Shown here piece after piece: positions 1-10,168 of a stretch of 64,000 nt of DNA. The DNA lies in assembly GCF_016899725.1 (NCBI RefSeq), contig NZ_JACLYU010000003.1:62001-126000 (forward strand), read 5' to 3'. The position numbers and the translations under genes are program-made. The notes below the pieces were generated by a model, which ran no database searches, had not been told where the DNA came from, and saw only the letters and a program-made list of their open reading frames with translations. The stretch comes from Bifidobacterium pullorum subsp. saeculare (GTDB lineage Bacteria; Actinomycetota; Actinomycetes; Actinomycetales; Bifidobacteriaceae). The first letter of the stretch is position 1. The number at the start of each line of letters is the position of its first letter.

Positions 1-1
1 A

Positions 2-1663
<1,662 letters not shown>

Positions 1664-1697
1664 ACGGCATGGGCACAACGGACGAGAGGACAAGACG

Positions 1698-2576
1698 ATG
1701 AACACCAACGAACACACCGAGACCCCGGTCCAACCGCTGGGATTCAACCACCGCGACAGCCCCTGCGAGACGATGTTCCGCAGACTGGACGCCGAGGGCC
1801 GTCCCGCCTTCATCGGCTACCTGCCGTACGGCTTCCCCGACCCCGACGCCTCGCTGGACGCATTGCACACGATGGTCGGCCATGGGGTGGACGCCGTGGA
1901 GATCGGCCTGCCGTACTCCGACCCGGTGATGGACGGTCCTGTCATCCAGGCCGCCAGCCAGATCGCCTTGGGCGCCGGCGAACGCATCGCCGGCGTGTTC
2001 CGGGCCGTCGAGGCCGTGGCCGAGGCGGGCGGCGTCCCGCTGGTGATGAGCTACTGGAACCTCGTGTTCCATTACGGCGTGGAGCGCTTCGCCCGCGACT
2101 TCGCCAACGCCGGCGGTGCCGGCCTGATCACCCCCGACCTCATCCCCGACGAAGCCGGCGAATGGATCGAGGCCTCCGACCGCCACGGCCTTGACCGCGT
2201 CTTCCTCGTCTCCCCGGACTCCGCCGACGACCGCCTGGCCACCGTGGCGCGCGACTCCCGCGGCTTCGTGTACGCCGCCGCGCGCATGGGCGTGACCGGC
2301 GAGCGGAGCACGCTGTCGGCTTCCCCGGAGCAGCTCGTCGCCCGCACCCGCCAAGCGGGCGCGCGGCGCGTCTGCGTCGGCATCGGCGTCTCCACGGCCG
2401 AACAGGCCGCGAAGGTCGGCGCCTACGCGGACGGCGTCATCGTCGGCTCCGCCCTCGTGCACACGCTGCTCGCCGACGACGGCCGGTCCCCGCGCGATAC
2501 CGCCGAAGGACTGCGCCTGCTCGCCGCCAAATCCGACGAGCTGGCCGCCGGCGTGCGCGCCGCCCGGAGCCGCTGA
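1698..2576 (+). CDS. trpA: Tryptophan synthase alpha chain
   Basis: Cleaves indole-3-glycerol phosphate to indole, which is channelled to the TrpB partner encoded just upstream. It is 292 residues. The catalytic pair expected from the family (Glu49 and Asp60 in E. coli) appears as Glu68 in AVEIGLP and Asp79 in MDGP, with the same 11-residue spacing. The start at 1698 follows GAGAGGA at a good distance; an in-frame ATG at 1644 would overlap the end of trpB and lacks a binding site. The gene is 34 bases after the trpC-trpB stop, so co-transcription is very likely. Confidence 0.96.
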   Translation: MNTNEHTETPVQPLGFNHRDSPCETMFRRLDAEGRPAFIGYLPYGFPDPDASLDALHTMVGHGVDAVEIGLPYSDPVMDGPVIQAASQIALGAGERIAGVFRAVEAVAEAGGVPLVMSYWNLVFHYGVERFARDFANAGGAGLITPDLIPDEAGEWIEASDRHGLDRVFLVSPDSADDRLATVARDSRGFVYAAARMGVTGERSTLSASPEQLVARTRQAGARRVCVGIGVSTAEQAAKVGAYADGVIVGSALVHTLLADDGRSPRDTAEGLRLLAAKSDELAAGVRAARSR

Positions 2577-2652
2577 CCCCAGCCACGAAACCATTCCTCG
2601 CCGGCCGCGCCCTGCCGATCGAACGGGCAGGGCGCGGCTAGGATGGACGACC

Positions 2653-3600
2653 ATGAACCTTGCCTATTATATTCCGTCGCCGACGTTCTCGAAGTTCCAA
2701 ATCGGCCCGGTGACCATCCACATGTATGCGATCTGCATCCTCGCCGGCATCTGCCTGGCCGTGTGGATTCTCACCACCCGTTGGAAGCGCATGGGCGGCA
2801 CCTTCGATCAGGTGTTCGACACGACGCTGGTCACGGTGCCCTGCGCGCTGGTTGGCGCGCGGCTCTACCACTGCATCACCACGCCCTCGCAGTATTTCCC
2901 GCCCACCGGCGATCCGGTCAACATCCTCAAGGTGTGGGAGGGCGGCATGGCCATCTTCGGCGGCGTGGGCGTGGGCGCGCTGGCCGCGTTCCTGTGGTGC
3001 CGGCACCGCCGCTATCCGTACGCGCTGCTCGCCGACTGCCTCGCGCCGGGCCTGATGGTCGCGCAGGCCGTGGGGCGTCTGGGCAACTGGTTCAACCAGG
3101 AGCTCTACGGCAAGCCCACCACCCTGCCCTGGGGCCTCAAGCTCAACGACGCGGACGCCATCGGCAAAACCGAGATCTGCTACGACGGCGCCGCCTGCCC
3201 GGACCCTGCCACCACGCTGTTCCATCCCACGTTCCTCTACGAGGCGCTGTGGAACCTCGCCGGCGCAGCCGCGATCGTGTGGATCGGCCACCGCCTGGCC
3301 GCCCGGCTCAAGGCCGGCCAGCAGTTCGCGATGTACCTCATGTGGTACGGCCTGGGCCGCACCTGGGTGGAGAACCTGCGTATCAACTACTCCACCGAGA
3401 TCCTCGGCGTGCGCACCAACGTGTGGACCGCTGTCATCGTGTTCGCGCTCGGAGCCGTCCTCTTCGTCACGCTCCACCGCGTGGGACAGGACACCGGCGA
3501 ACTCGCCAAGCGTCTCGTCGCGGTGAGTGCCGACGAGCAGGAGCGCCTGCGCCAGGAGGAGGAGCGGGCCGCGGAACGCAAGGCCGCCAAGGCCAAGTAG
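2653..3600 (+). CDS. lgt: Prolipoprotein diacylglyceryl transferase
   Basis: Integral membrane enzyme that moves diacylglycerol from phosphatidylglycerol to the lipobox cysteine of prolipoproteins, the first step of lipoprotein maturation. The 315-residue protein has about seven hydrophobic segments and the family signature GRLGNWFNQELYG at about residues 141-153, plus a conserved later segment around GRTWVENLRINY. The C-terminus is a charged Glu/Lys/Ala-rich tail. It lies 76 bases after trpA. The order trpA-lgt is also known from Mycobacterium tuberculosis, so this is an old actinobacterial arrangement rather than a sign of shared function. Confidence 0.96.
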   Translation: MNLAYYIPSPTFSKFQIGPVTIHMYAICILAGICLAVWILTTRWKRMGGTFDQVFDTTLVTVPCALVGARLYHCITTPSQYFPPTGDPVNILKVWEGGMAIFGGVGVGALAAFLWCRHRRYPYALLADCLAPGLMVAQAVGRLGNWFNQELYGKPTTLPWGLKLNDADAIGKTEICYDGAACPDPATTLFHPTFLYEALWNLAGAAAIVWIGHRLAARLKAGQQFAMYLMWYGLGRTWVENLRINYSTEILGVRTNVWTAVIVFALGAVLFVTLHRVGQDTGELAKRLVAVSADEQERLRQEEERAAERKAAKAK

Positions 3601-3699
3601 ACTCAAGTAGACTGGGACGTCGGAAGGCGCGGGAACGCTCTGTCCCACGCCGTGGACCGACACCACAAGCACAAGCCCGACCCCAAAGGAGGACCAACC

Positions 3700-4365
3700 A
3701 TGGGCATCGCCATCGCACCGAGCATCCTGTCCGCTGACTTCTGCAATCTGGAGCGCGACCTCAAGGCCATCGCCAACGCCGACCTCGTGCACGTCGACGT
3801 GATGGACCATCATTTCGTACCGAACCTGACGCTCGGCGAGCCGATCGTCAAGCGCATCTGCGAGGTCACCGACCTGCCCGTCGACGTGCATCTCATGATC
3901 GAGGATCCGGACCGCTGGGCCCCCGAGTATGCGCGTCTGGGCGCCGCGTCCGTCAGCTTCCACATGGGCGCCACCCATGCGCCGGTGCGCCTGGCCCGCC
4001 AGCTGCGCGAGATGGGGTGCAAGGCCTGCTTCGCGGTGCGCCCGGCCGAGCCGGTCGAGCCGATCTTCGACATCCTCGACGAGTTCGACATGATCCTCGT
4101 CATGACCGTCGAGCCCGGCTTCGGCGGCCAGAAGTTCCTCGGCAACCAGATGGCCAAGGTCCGCCGTCTGCGTGACGAGATCACGCGCCGCGGCCTGGAC
4201 ACCCGCATCCAGGTGGACGGCGGCGTCAGCCCCTCCACCGCGCACATCGTCGCCGAGGCCGGAGCGGACGTCCTGGTCGCCGGCTCCGCCGTGTACGGCG
4301 CCGAGAACCCGGCCGAGGCCATCGACGCCATCCGCGAGAAGGCCGCGGCGGCCTTCCGCGCCTGA
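3700..4365 (+). CDS. rpe: Ribulose-phosphate 3-epimerase
   Basis: Interconverts ribulose 5-phosphate and xylulose 5-phosphate, feeding the phosphoketolase and transketolase reactions that dominate bifidobacterial carbon metabolism. It is 221 residues, normal for the family. Metal and catalytic residues are visible as His31 and Asp33 in LVHVDVMD, then HLMIEDP, GFGGQKF and VDGGV toward the end. The start at 3700 has the strong site AAAGGAGGA at 3685-3693; an upstream in-frame ATG at 3652 is not supported. It stands between lgt and hisE, all on the same strand. Confidence 0.95.
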   Translation: MGIAIAPSILSADFCNLERDLKAIANADLVHVDVMDHHFVPNLTLGEPIVKRICEVTDLPVDVHLMIEDPDRWAPEYARLGAASVSFHMGATHAPVRLARQLREMGCKACFAVRPAEPVEPIFDILDEFDMILVMTVEPGFGGQKFLGNQMAKVRRLRDEITRRGLDTRIQVDGGVSPSTAHIVAEAGADVLVAGSAVYGAENPAEAIDAIREKAAAAFRA

Positions 4366-4449
4366 TTCCTGCGGGGCGGCGCCATGCCGCCCCGCCCCAC
4401 CATCCCGTCCGCCCACCCATACACCACGGCCACGAAGGAGGCCCCTTCC

Positions 4450-4713
4450 ATGAAGACATTCGAATCGCTGTTCTCAGAGCTCAGCGAGAAGGCCAAGACC
4501 CGCCCCGAAGGGTCGCTCACCGTCGAGGAACTCGACAAGGGCACCCATTTCATCGGCAAGAAGATCGTCGAGGAGGCCTCCGAGACCTGGATCGCCGCCG
4601 AGTATGAGGGCGCCGACCGCACCGCCGAGGAAATGAGCCAGCTGCTCTACCACGTCCAGGTCATGATGATCAAGCACGGGCTCACGCTCGAGGACGTCTA
4701 CAAGCACCTGTGA
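4450..4713 (+). CDS. hisE: Phosphoribosyl-ATP pyrophosphatase
   Basis: Second step of histidine synthesis: removes pyrophosphate from phosphoribosyl-ATP. The 87-residue protein is a stand-alone HisE (not fused to HisI) of the alpha-helical MazG-like fold, with the metal-binding pattern KKIVEEASE followed by EEMSQLLYH. The start at 4450 follows AAGGAGG. It precedes hisG by 50 bases, and hisG makes its substrate, so the two likely form one transcript. The hisE-hisG pairing is common in Actinobacteria. Confidence 0.95.
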   Translation: MKTFESLFSELSEKAKTRPEGSLTVEELDKGTHFIGKKIVEEASETWIAAEYEGADRTAEEMSQLLYHVQVMMIKHGLTLEDVYKHL

Positions 4714-4763
4714 CCGACCGCCGCGGACAGGACGCGGCACCACTGACCCCAGGAGGCCAAACA

Positions 4764-5615
4764 ATGCTCAGAATCGCCGTGCCCAACAAGGGCATGCTCT
4801 CCGAACCGGCGTGGACCATGCTGTCCGAGGCGGGCTACCGGCTGCGTTCGAACCCGCGCCAGCTCGTCGTCGAGGACCCGGACAACGAGGTGGAGCTTTT
4901 CTACCTGCGTCCGCTCGACATCGCGGTCTACGTGGGCCGCGGCACCATCGACGTCGGCATCACCGGCCACGACCTGCTGCTCAACTCCGGCACCGAGGCC
5001 GTGCGTCATATGGACCTGGGCTTCGGCGCGTCCACGTTCCGCTTCGCCGCCCCCAACGACTCGCCGATCCACGAGCTCAAGGACATCGAAGGCAAACGCG
5101 TGGCCACGTCCTTCGACAAGCTCGTGCAGGACTATCTGGCGGAGCACGGCGTCCACGCCGAGACCATCCACCTGGACGGCGCCGTCGAATCCTCCGTGCA
5201 GCTCGGCGTCGCCGACCTCATCGCCGATGTCGTCTCCACCGGCACCACCCTGCGCAACGCGGGCCTGAGGGTGTTCGGCGAGCCGATCATGAGCTCCCAG
5301 GCCATCCTCATCCGTTCGCCGCGGCTCAGCGAGGACGACGAGCGGCTGACCATCCTCTCGCGCCGCCTGACCGGCGTGCTCACCGCCCAGCGCTACGTGC
5401 TCATGGACTACGACATCCCCGTCGAGAAGGTGTCCGCCGCCGTGGCGGTGACCCCCGGCTTCGAAAGCCCCACCATCTCCCCGTTGCACGACAAGCAGTG
5501 GGCCGCCGTGCGCGTCATGGTGCCCAAGGCGAAGGTCAACCACCTCATGGACCGCCTCTACGACGTCGGGGCGCGCGGCATCATCGTCACCGCCATCCAG
5601 GCCTCCCGCATGTGA
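4764..5615 (+). CDS. hisG: ATP phosphoribosyltransferase (long form)
   Basis: Commits ATP and PRPP to histidine synthesis. The 283-residue length and the C-terminal ferredoxin-like domain (about residues 205-283, with [23 protein letters not shown]-type spacing) show the long, hexameric, histidine-inhibited form that needs no HisZ subunit. The N-terminal periplasmic-binding-like catalytic half carries [14 protein letters not shown] and the PRPP-binding region [13 protein letters not shown]. The start at 4764 has AGGAGG eight bases upstream; the earlier in-frame ATG at 4710 overlaps the end of hisE. Confidence 0.96.
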   Translation: MLRIAVPNKGMLSEPAWTMLSEAGYRLRSNPRQLVVEDPDNEVELFYLRPLDIAVYVGRGTIDVGITGHDLLLNSGTEAVRHMDLGFGASTFRFAAPNDSPIHELKDIEGKRVATSFDKLVQDYLAEHGVHAETIHLDGAVESSVQLGVADLIADVVSTGTTLRNAGLRVFGEPIMSSQAILIRSPRLSEDDERLTILSRRLTGVLTAQRYVLMDYDIPVEKVSAAVAVTPGFESPTISPLHDKQWAAVRVMVPKAKVNHLMDRLYDVGARGIIVTAIQASRM

Positions 5616-5643
5616 GGGGCCCCCACGAGTACCATCGAGGACA

Positions 5644-6282
5644 ATGAGCGTACATACCGAGACCACCATCCATGGGGACAGCAGCTACAGCCCCGAGGCC
5701 AGGGACATCTATCTGACCCTGCCCAACCTCATCAGCCTGCTGCGCATCGTCTCCATTCCGTTCATCGCCTGGCTGATGGGCCGGCACGACATGATCCCGG
5801 CGCTCATCGTCCTCGCCATCTCCTCCGCCTCCGATGGCCTCGACGGCATCATCGCGCGCAAACTCAACCAGGTGAGCAAGATCGGCCAGATCCTCGACCC
5901 GATCGCCGACCGCCTGCTCATCATCTGCTCTGTGGTCGCCCTGGGTGTGGCGGGCATCATCCCCTGGTGGATGATCATCGTCATCGGCCTGCGCGACCTG
6001 CTCATGACCATCCAGGTCCTGTGGATCGCACAGTACGGATACGGGCCGCTGCCCGTGCACTTCGTGGGCAAGGCCGGCACCGCGCTGCTCATGATGACCA
6101 TCGTGGCGCTGACCATCGCCGACCTAGGCACGGGCCAGTTCTTCCAGCTGCTGCGCATGGCCGCCCTCGCCGCGGGCATCTGGGGCGTGTGCCTGTATTG
6201 GCTCGCCGGCTACATCTACTTCAGGCAGGGCATCCTGGTCATCCGCCGGGAGTTCCGCCGCCCCGGACAGGCGCGCGCATGA
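5644..6282 (+). CDS. pgsA: CDP-alcohol phosphatidyltransferase (phosphatidylglycerophosphate synthase type)
   Basis: Integral membrane enzyme of phospholipid synthesis that transfers a CDP-diacylglycerol phosphatidyl group to an alcohol, most likely glycerol 3-phosphate. The full family signature is present: Asp64-x2-Asp67-Gly68-x2-Ala71-Arg72-x8-Gly81-x3-Asp85-x3-Asp89. About five hydrophobic helices span the 212 residues. The stop overlaps the next start (ATGA at 6279-6282), so it is coupled to the DUF881 gene. In M. tuberculosis the pgsA2 gene heads the same cluster. The exact alcohol acceptor cannot be told from sequence alone. Confidence 0.9.
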   Translation: MSVHTETTIHGDSSYSPEARDIYLTLPNLISLLRIVSIPFIAWLMGRHDMIPALIVLAISSASDGLDGIIARKLNQVSKIGQILDPIADRLLIICSVVALGVAGIIPWWMIIVIGLRDLLMTIQVLWIAQYGYGPLPVHFVGKAGTALLMMTIVALTIADLGTGQFFQLLRMAALAAGIWGVCLYWLAGYIYFRQGILVIRREFRRPGQARA

Positions 6283-7238
6283 GCGCCGAGGGGCCGATGC
6301 CGGCCAGTTACCCCGCCGGTCCGGAGTCGCCCCGCCGCCGCAGGGCCGCGTTCTCCCGCGGGTTCGCCGGCCTCGACTCGCAGCATGCCGCCCCGCCCAC
6401 ACTGTCGATGGGGGAGGAACCTCGGCGCCGGCGCGTGCGTCAGGACGATTCGCTGCGGCTCATCGAGGACCTCACCAACCGTCCGGTCGACCCGATGTTC
6501 TCCGACTCGCGCCTGACCCGGGGCAAGCGAAGCGCCGTCGAAGTGTGGGGCACACGCGTCGCCGTCTTCCTCGTATGCATCGCCGTCGGCGTGGCCGGCA
6601 GCGTCATCGTCCGCCAGCTGCACACCGACCCGCGCCGTCCCGTGCGAGCCTCCCTCGCCGCCCAGCTCGACGAAGCCTCCGCCGAGGTCGCCTCGCTCAA
6701 CCGCGAGGTGGACGCCCTGCAATCCGAGATCACCCGGCACACCAACGACGCCGCTCCCGGCGATGCCTCCCACACGCTCGCCCAGGACAACGCCGCCATC
6801 GGCCTGACCCGGGTGCACGGGGAAGGAATCGTCGTCACCATCGCCAACCCGCTGTCCGTGTCCGACGCCTCGGCGAAGGGAACCAGCGCCGACCAGCTGC
6901 GCGTCGTCACCGACACCGATCTGCAGCAGATCGTCTCCGTGCTATGGGAGGCAGGGGCGGAGGCCATCGCCGTCAACGGGCACCGGCTCGGCGCCCAGAC
7001 CGCCATCCGCGAGGCCGGAGGCCTCATCCTCGTCGGCCTGGACTCCGTGGAAAGCCCGTACCGCATCGAGGCGATCGGAGAACGCGGCGCGCTGGCCCAC
7101 ACCCTCGGCAAAAGCACCCAGCCGCAGCTGTACCAGGTCTTCGGCGATGCCGGCATCAGCATGCAGGTTCACAAGTCGGGGGACATTACACTGGAGACAG
7201 CCATCAGCGGCGAACTCCAATACGCGAAGGAGAAGTGA
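6279..7238 (+). CDS. DUF881 family membrane-anchored protein (first copy)
   Basis: Function unknown. The 319-residue protein has an Arg/Pro-rich cytoplasmic N-terminus, one membrane helix at about residues 90-110, a short coiled-coil (about 120-150) and a DUF881 domain outside the membrane (VHGEGIVVTIANP through WEAGAEAIAVNGHR). ATGA overlap with pgsA fixes the start. DUF881 genes flank the small membrane protein gene sbp in many Actinobacteria, suggesting a joint envelope or septum role, but this is inference. The 319 residues include an unusually long disordered N-terminus. Confidence 0.85.
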   Translation: MSAEGPMPASYPAGPESPRRRRAAFSRGFAGLDSQHAAPPTLSMGEEPRRRRVRQDDSLRLIEDLTNRPVDPMFSDSRLTRGKRSAVEVWGTRVAVFLVCIAVGVAGSVIVRQLHTDPRRPVRASLAAQLDEASAEVASLNREVDALQSEITRHTNDAAPGDASHTLAQDNAAIGLTRVHGEGIVVTIANPLSVSDASAKGTSADQLRVVTDTDLQQIVSVLWEAGAEAIAVNGHRLGAQTAIREAGGLILVGLDSVESPYRIEAIGERGALAHTLGKSTQPQLYQVFGDAGISMQVHKSGDITLETAISGELQYAKEK

Positions 7239-7241
7239 GCG

Positions 7242-7574
7242 ATGCCCGCAGTGCTCGGACTCATCATCGGTGTGGTCATCGGCGTGTTCGTCAAGCCGGA
7301 CATTCCGATCCAGGTCCAGCCCTACCTGCCGATCATGGTGGTAGCCGCGCTCGACGCGCTCCTGGGCGCGGCGCGCGCCTACTTCGAGCGCAGCTTCTCC
7401 GACCGCGTCTTCATCATCTCGTTCTTCGCGAACGTCGTCACCGCCACGCTGCTCGTGTTCCTCGGCAACCAACTCGGCGTCGGCTCCCAGCTGCAGACCG
7501 CCGTCATCGTCGTGCTCGGCATCCGCATCTTCTCGAACGTGTCCGCCATCCGCCGATTCATCTTCCGGGGCTGA
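7242..7574 (+). CDS. sbp: Small basic protein family (DUF1290) membrane protein
   Basis: A 110-residue polytopic protein of the Sbp/DUF1290 family, with about three hydrophobic helices (PAVLGLIIGVVIGVFV; LPIMVVAALDALLGA; FANVVTATLLVFLG). The family is found in Gram-positives, often near division genes; its role is unresolved. The start has AGGAGAAG just upstream and lies three bases after the first DUF881 gene. The second DUF881 gene follows three bases after the stop, so the three are translated from one message. Confidence 0.9.
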   Translation: MPAVLGLIIGVVIGVFVKPDIPIQVQPYLPIMVVAALDALLGAARAYFERSFSDRVFIISFFANVVTATLLVFLGNQLGVGSQLQTAVIVVLGIRIFSNVSAIRRFIFRG

Positions 7575-7577
7575 GCG

Positions 7578-8408
7578 ATGGCAGGCAAGGAACGCCACGA
7601 GAAGGCGGCGACACGGCTGAGGCACCAGCGGGCCACCGACCGGCGCAACGACGGCACCGAGACCGGATCCTTCCCGGTCGTGCGACGCAAGGCCACGCGC
7701 GGCAGGCCGGATCTCAACAGAGCCAGCACCAAAGCACGGCTGGGCACCTCGGTGCTCATCGTGCTGCTGTGCGCAATGCTCGGCTTCGGCTACATGACCC
7801 AGGTCAACAACACCACCTCCACCTACGAGACGCTTTCGGAAGACGAGCTCGTCAGCCTCATCAACCGCACCAGCCAGCAGGCGCGGCAGCTGGAGCAGCG
7901 CAAGAACGAGCTGACCGCCCAGCTCGACTCGCTCAAGTCGCAGGCCGACAAGAAAGCCGAGGCCGAGCGCATCGCCAAGCAGAACGAGCAGACCAGCGGC
8001 ATCCTTTCCGGCCGTCTGCCCGCGCAAGGCCAGGGCATCATCGTGCGCATCAGCCAGGGCTCCAAGCAGGACGTGGACGCCGCCACGCTGTTCACGCTGA
8101 TCGAGGAACTGCGCAACGCCGGCGCCGAAGTCATCGAGCTCAACGACGTGCGGGTCGTCACCTCCACCTACATCGGCCAGCGTGACGACCACTTGGTGTG
8201 TGATGGCCAGCCCCTGGACCCACCCTACGTGGTCCGGGCCATCGGCGATCCCTCAGCCTTGCAGAACGCCGTCGACATCGCCGGGGGAGTGGGGTCCAGG
8301 CTCAAGGTCATGTTCGGTTCGCGCGTCACCGTCACCACCTCCGACGAGGTGATCATCGACTCCGTGCGTGCCACTGACAGCCAGCGCTATGCGAAGCCAC
8401 TACAATGA
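7578..8408 (+). CDS. DUF881 family membrane-anchored protein (second copy)
   Basis: 276 residues: basic N-terminus, one membrane helix (about residues 57-73, SVLIVLLCAMLGFGYM), a clear coiled-coil rich in Gln/Glu/Lys (about 90-135) and a DUF881 domain (GQGIIVRISQGS; EELRNAGAEVIELNDVRV). It is a paralogue of the gene at 6279. Having two copies around sbp matches the M. tuberculosis Rv1823-Rv1825 arrangement. The coiled-coil suggests homo- or hetero-oligomers of the two DUF881 proteins. Function unknown. Confidence 0.85.
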   Translation: MAGKERHEKAATRLRHQRATDRRNDGTETGSFPVVRRKATRGRPDLNRASTKARLGTSVLIVLLCAMLGFGYMTQVNNTTSTYETLSEDELVSLINRTSQQARQLEQRKNELTAQLDSLKSQADKKAEAERIAKQNEQTSGILSGRLPAQGQGIIVRISQGSKQDVDAATLFTLIEELRNAGAEVIELNDVRVVTSTYIGQRDDHLVCDGQPLDPPYVVRAIGDPSALQNAVDIAGGVGSRLKVMFGSRVTVTTSDEVIIDSVRATDSQRYAKPLQ

Positions 8409-8414
8409 GAAGTT

Positions 8415-8852
8415 ATGACTGATCCGATTCCGAGCGCGGGCGAGACGACTGTCATCGGCATGCCCGCCATCACGATACCCATCACCTCGACCGGCGACCG
8501 GCCGCTCACCCAGGAGGACCTGGACACCATCGCCAAGCTGTCGGAGGGAACGGCGCTGCTCATCTCCACCAGGGGCGCTCTATCGGGCTCCCGGTATCTG
8601 CTCGACGAGGACGAGGTGACCGTCGGCCGTGACCCGAAGGCCGACATCCTCCTCGACGACGCCACCGTCTCCCGTTCGCATGCGGTGTTCCGGCGCACGG
8701 GGGATACGTTCGCCGTCATCGACGCGGGCAGCCTCAACGGCACCTATGTCAACCGCCAGCGCGTCGACCAAGCGACGCTGCACAACGGCGACGAGATCAT
8801 GATTGGCAAGTTCCGCCTCGTGTTCTTCACAAGGTCCGCCATCGTCAAGTGA
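8415..8852 (+). CDS. garA: FHA-domain signalling protein, GarA/OdhI-like
   Basis: Small phosphothreonine-binding regulator. In corynebacteria and mycobacteria its orthologue binds and inhibits 2-oxoglutarate-consuming enzymes until Ser/Thr kinases phosphorylate an N-terminal ETT motif. Here the motif is GETTVIG (residues 9-15) and the FHA domain spans about residues 65-140, with GR (about 71-72), SRSH and SLNGTYVNR. The 145 residues are normal. As bifidobacteria have an incomplete citric acid cycle, the enzyme partner may differ. The gene sits six bases after the DUF881 gene and before ftsR, the conserved actinobacterial order, but gcvH, present in M. tuberculosis, is missing. Confidence 0.88.
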   Translation: MTDPIPSAGETTVIGMPAITIPITSTGDRPLTQEDLDTIAKLSEGTALLISTRGALSGSRYLLDEDEVTVGRDPKADILLDDATVSRSHAVFRRTGDTFAVIDAGSLNGTYVNRQRVDQATLHNGDEIMIGKFRLVFFTRSAIVK

Positions 8853-8892
8853 GATTGCCGTGGACACCGCGTTGCGACCAGGGGAGGAGTCC

Positions 8893-9543
8893 GTGTGGGA
8901 CGACGATCCCGCGGACTGCGGCGCCGTGCAGGGCGAGCTGTTCGCCGAGGCGGGGGAGGAGCCCGCTACGCGCGGATACCGGGGGACCGTCGCCTCGAAG
9001 GTAGCGGGAATCACCTACCGTCAGCTCGATTATTGGGCACGCAAGCGCATCGTGGAGCCCTCCATCACACCGTCGCATGGGTCCGGCTCGCGCCGGCTGT
9101 ACTCGTTCAAGGATGTGGTGATTCTCGCGGTGTCCAAACGGCTGCTCGACGCCGGTGTGAACCTGCAGAACGTGACCGCCGCCATCGGCTTCCTCGGACA
9201 GCGCACCACCAGCCAATTGGAGTATGTGACGATCGTGTGCGATGGCCAGCATGTGCACGAATGCACGTCCAGCGACCAGCTCATGGCGCTGCTGCAAAGC
9301 GGCAGAGCCGTGTTCGCTGTGTCCGTGGGAACGCTGTGGCGGCAGATCCGCGACGCGCTGGAGCATGAGGACCATGTCGACCTCGACGCCGCGGGTGTGA
9401 CGGCTGCCGCCGGCAGGCCGATCGACGACATCACCGCCGCGCGCATGAGGAAGCGCCTCGAAGCGCAGCGCAAGGCGCGCCAAGCCTGCCGTGAGCAGAC
9501 TGCGGATACCGCTGACGGCGCCACAGCCCAGCGCGTGGCATAA
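8893..9543 (+). CDS. ftsR: MerR-family transcriptional regulator, FtsR-like
   Basis: DNA-binding regulator. The winged helix contains YRQLDYWARKRIVEPS and SGSRRLYSFKDVV, followed by a dimerisation helix (AVSKRLLDAGVNLQNV) and a C-terminal domain with DGQHVHECTSSDQLMALLQ. Both the domains and the position right after the FHA gene match M. tuberculosis Rv1828 and C. glutamicum FtsR, an activator of ftsZ. I chose the GTG at 8893 because AGGGGAGGAG lies just upstream; an in-frame GTG at 8860 has no good site but cannot be excluded. From 8893 the protein has 216 residues, ending in a basic Arg/Ala-rich tail. Confidence 0.87.
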   Translation: MWDDDPADCGAVQGELFAEAGEEPATRGYRGTVASKVAGITYRQLDYWARKRIVEPSITPSHGSGSRRLYSFKDVVILAVSKRLLDAGVNLQNVTAAIGFLGQRTTSQLEYVTIVCDGQHVHECTSSDQLMALLQSGRAVFAVSVGTLWRQIRDALEHEDHVDLDAAGVTAAAGRPIDDITAARMRKRLEAQRKARQACREQTADTADGATAQRVA

Positions 9544-9578
9544 CGCGTCTCGAATCGATCACTCGAAAGGAAAACCGT

Positions 9579-9956
9579 ATGGACGTCGTATTGCCGGTGG
9601 TGCTGTGGTGCTCGGGACTGGTTGTGGCGCTGACGGTGATGGCCATCGCCGTGGCCAGCAGCGATCTGACGGCCAAGGACCGCCATCATCCGTCCGTCAA
9701 ACCGGTGCCGTGGGCGGTGGCCTATGCGCATCTGGCGTCGTTGCTCCTGTTCGGAGCCGGCTACATGGTGCTCATCCTCGGGATCGATGGTTACCACGGC
9801 GCGTGGAAGGCGTTCTACGAGGCGGCGCTGTGGCCGTCCATCGTGGCCACCTTCGTGCTGGTGCTGGCGCAGGTGGCGTTGCTGTACCTGCAGTCACGGC
9901 GCGCGATGCTCTCGCAAATGGACGAGATCCTCAAAGCCGCGGGCTCCCGTAGATGA
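9579..9956 (+). CDS. Small membrane protein of unknown function
   Basis: 125 residues with three or four hydrophobic stretches (VLPVVLWCSGLVVALTVMAIAVA; AVAYAHLASLLLFGAGYMVLILGI; ALWPSIVATFVLVLAQVALLYL) and a short basic C-terminus. AAAGGA precedes the start. I recognise no family. It follows ftsR by 35 bases on the same strand and may be the last gene of that transcript. The composition matches its neighbours, so there is no sign of recent transfer. Confidence 0.75.
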   Translation: MDVVLPVVLWCSGLVVALTVMAIAVASSDLTAKDRHHPSVKPVPWAVAYAHLASLLLFGAGYMVLILGIDGYHGAWKAFYEAALWPSIVATFVLVLAQVALLYLQSRRAMLSQMDEILKAAGSRR

Positions 9957-10168
9957 TGTAAATGATGACGGAGGCCGATGACAGAGACCGGGGTCGCGGC
10001 GCCATTGCCGATGCGGGGGACGGTGTTCGGTGAACTTAACGCCACTAATCTGACATAACGTACATTATCGGCATAAGATATCAGTGCCTCACGAAATACA
10101 TGGACGGGACCGAGAAACACTCTTCCCGGTCCCGTCCCGTATCTATCTCAAACCAATATCTGGGGCAT
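9957..10168. other. Intergenic region between convergent genes
   Basis: No gene is seen. The region is AT-richer than its surroundings around 10030-10100 and contains only the hairpin at 10102-10137. Confidence 0.6.
10102..10137 (-). terminator. Hairpin downstream of the LAXTG surface protein gene
   Basis: GGACGGGACCG (10102-10112) pairs perfectly with CGGTCCCGTCC (10127-10137), with a 14-base loop. It lies 32 bases beyond the stop of the minus-strand gene. The following T-tract is weak, so this is a likely but not ideal terminator. Confidence 0.55.
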
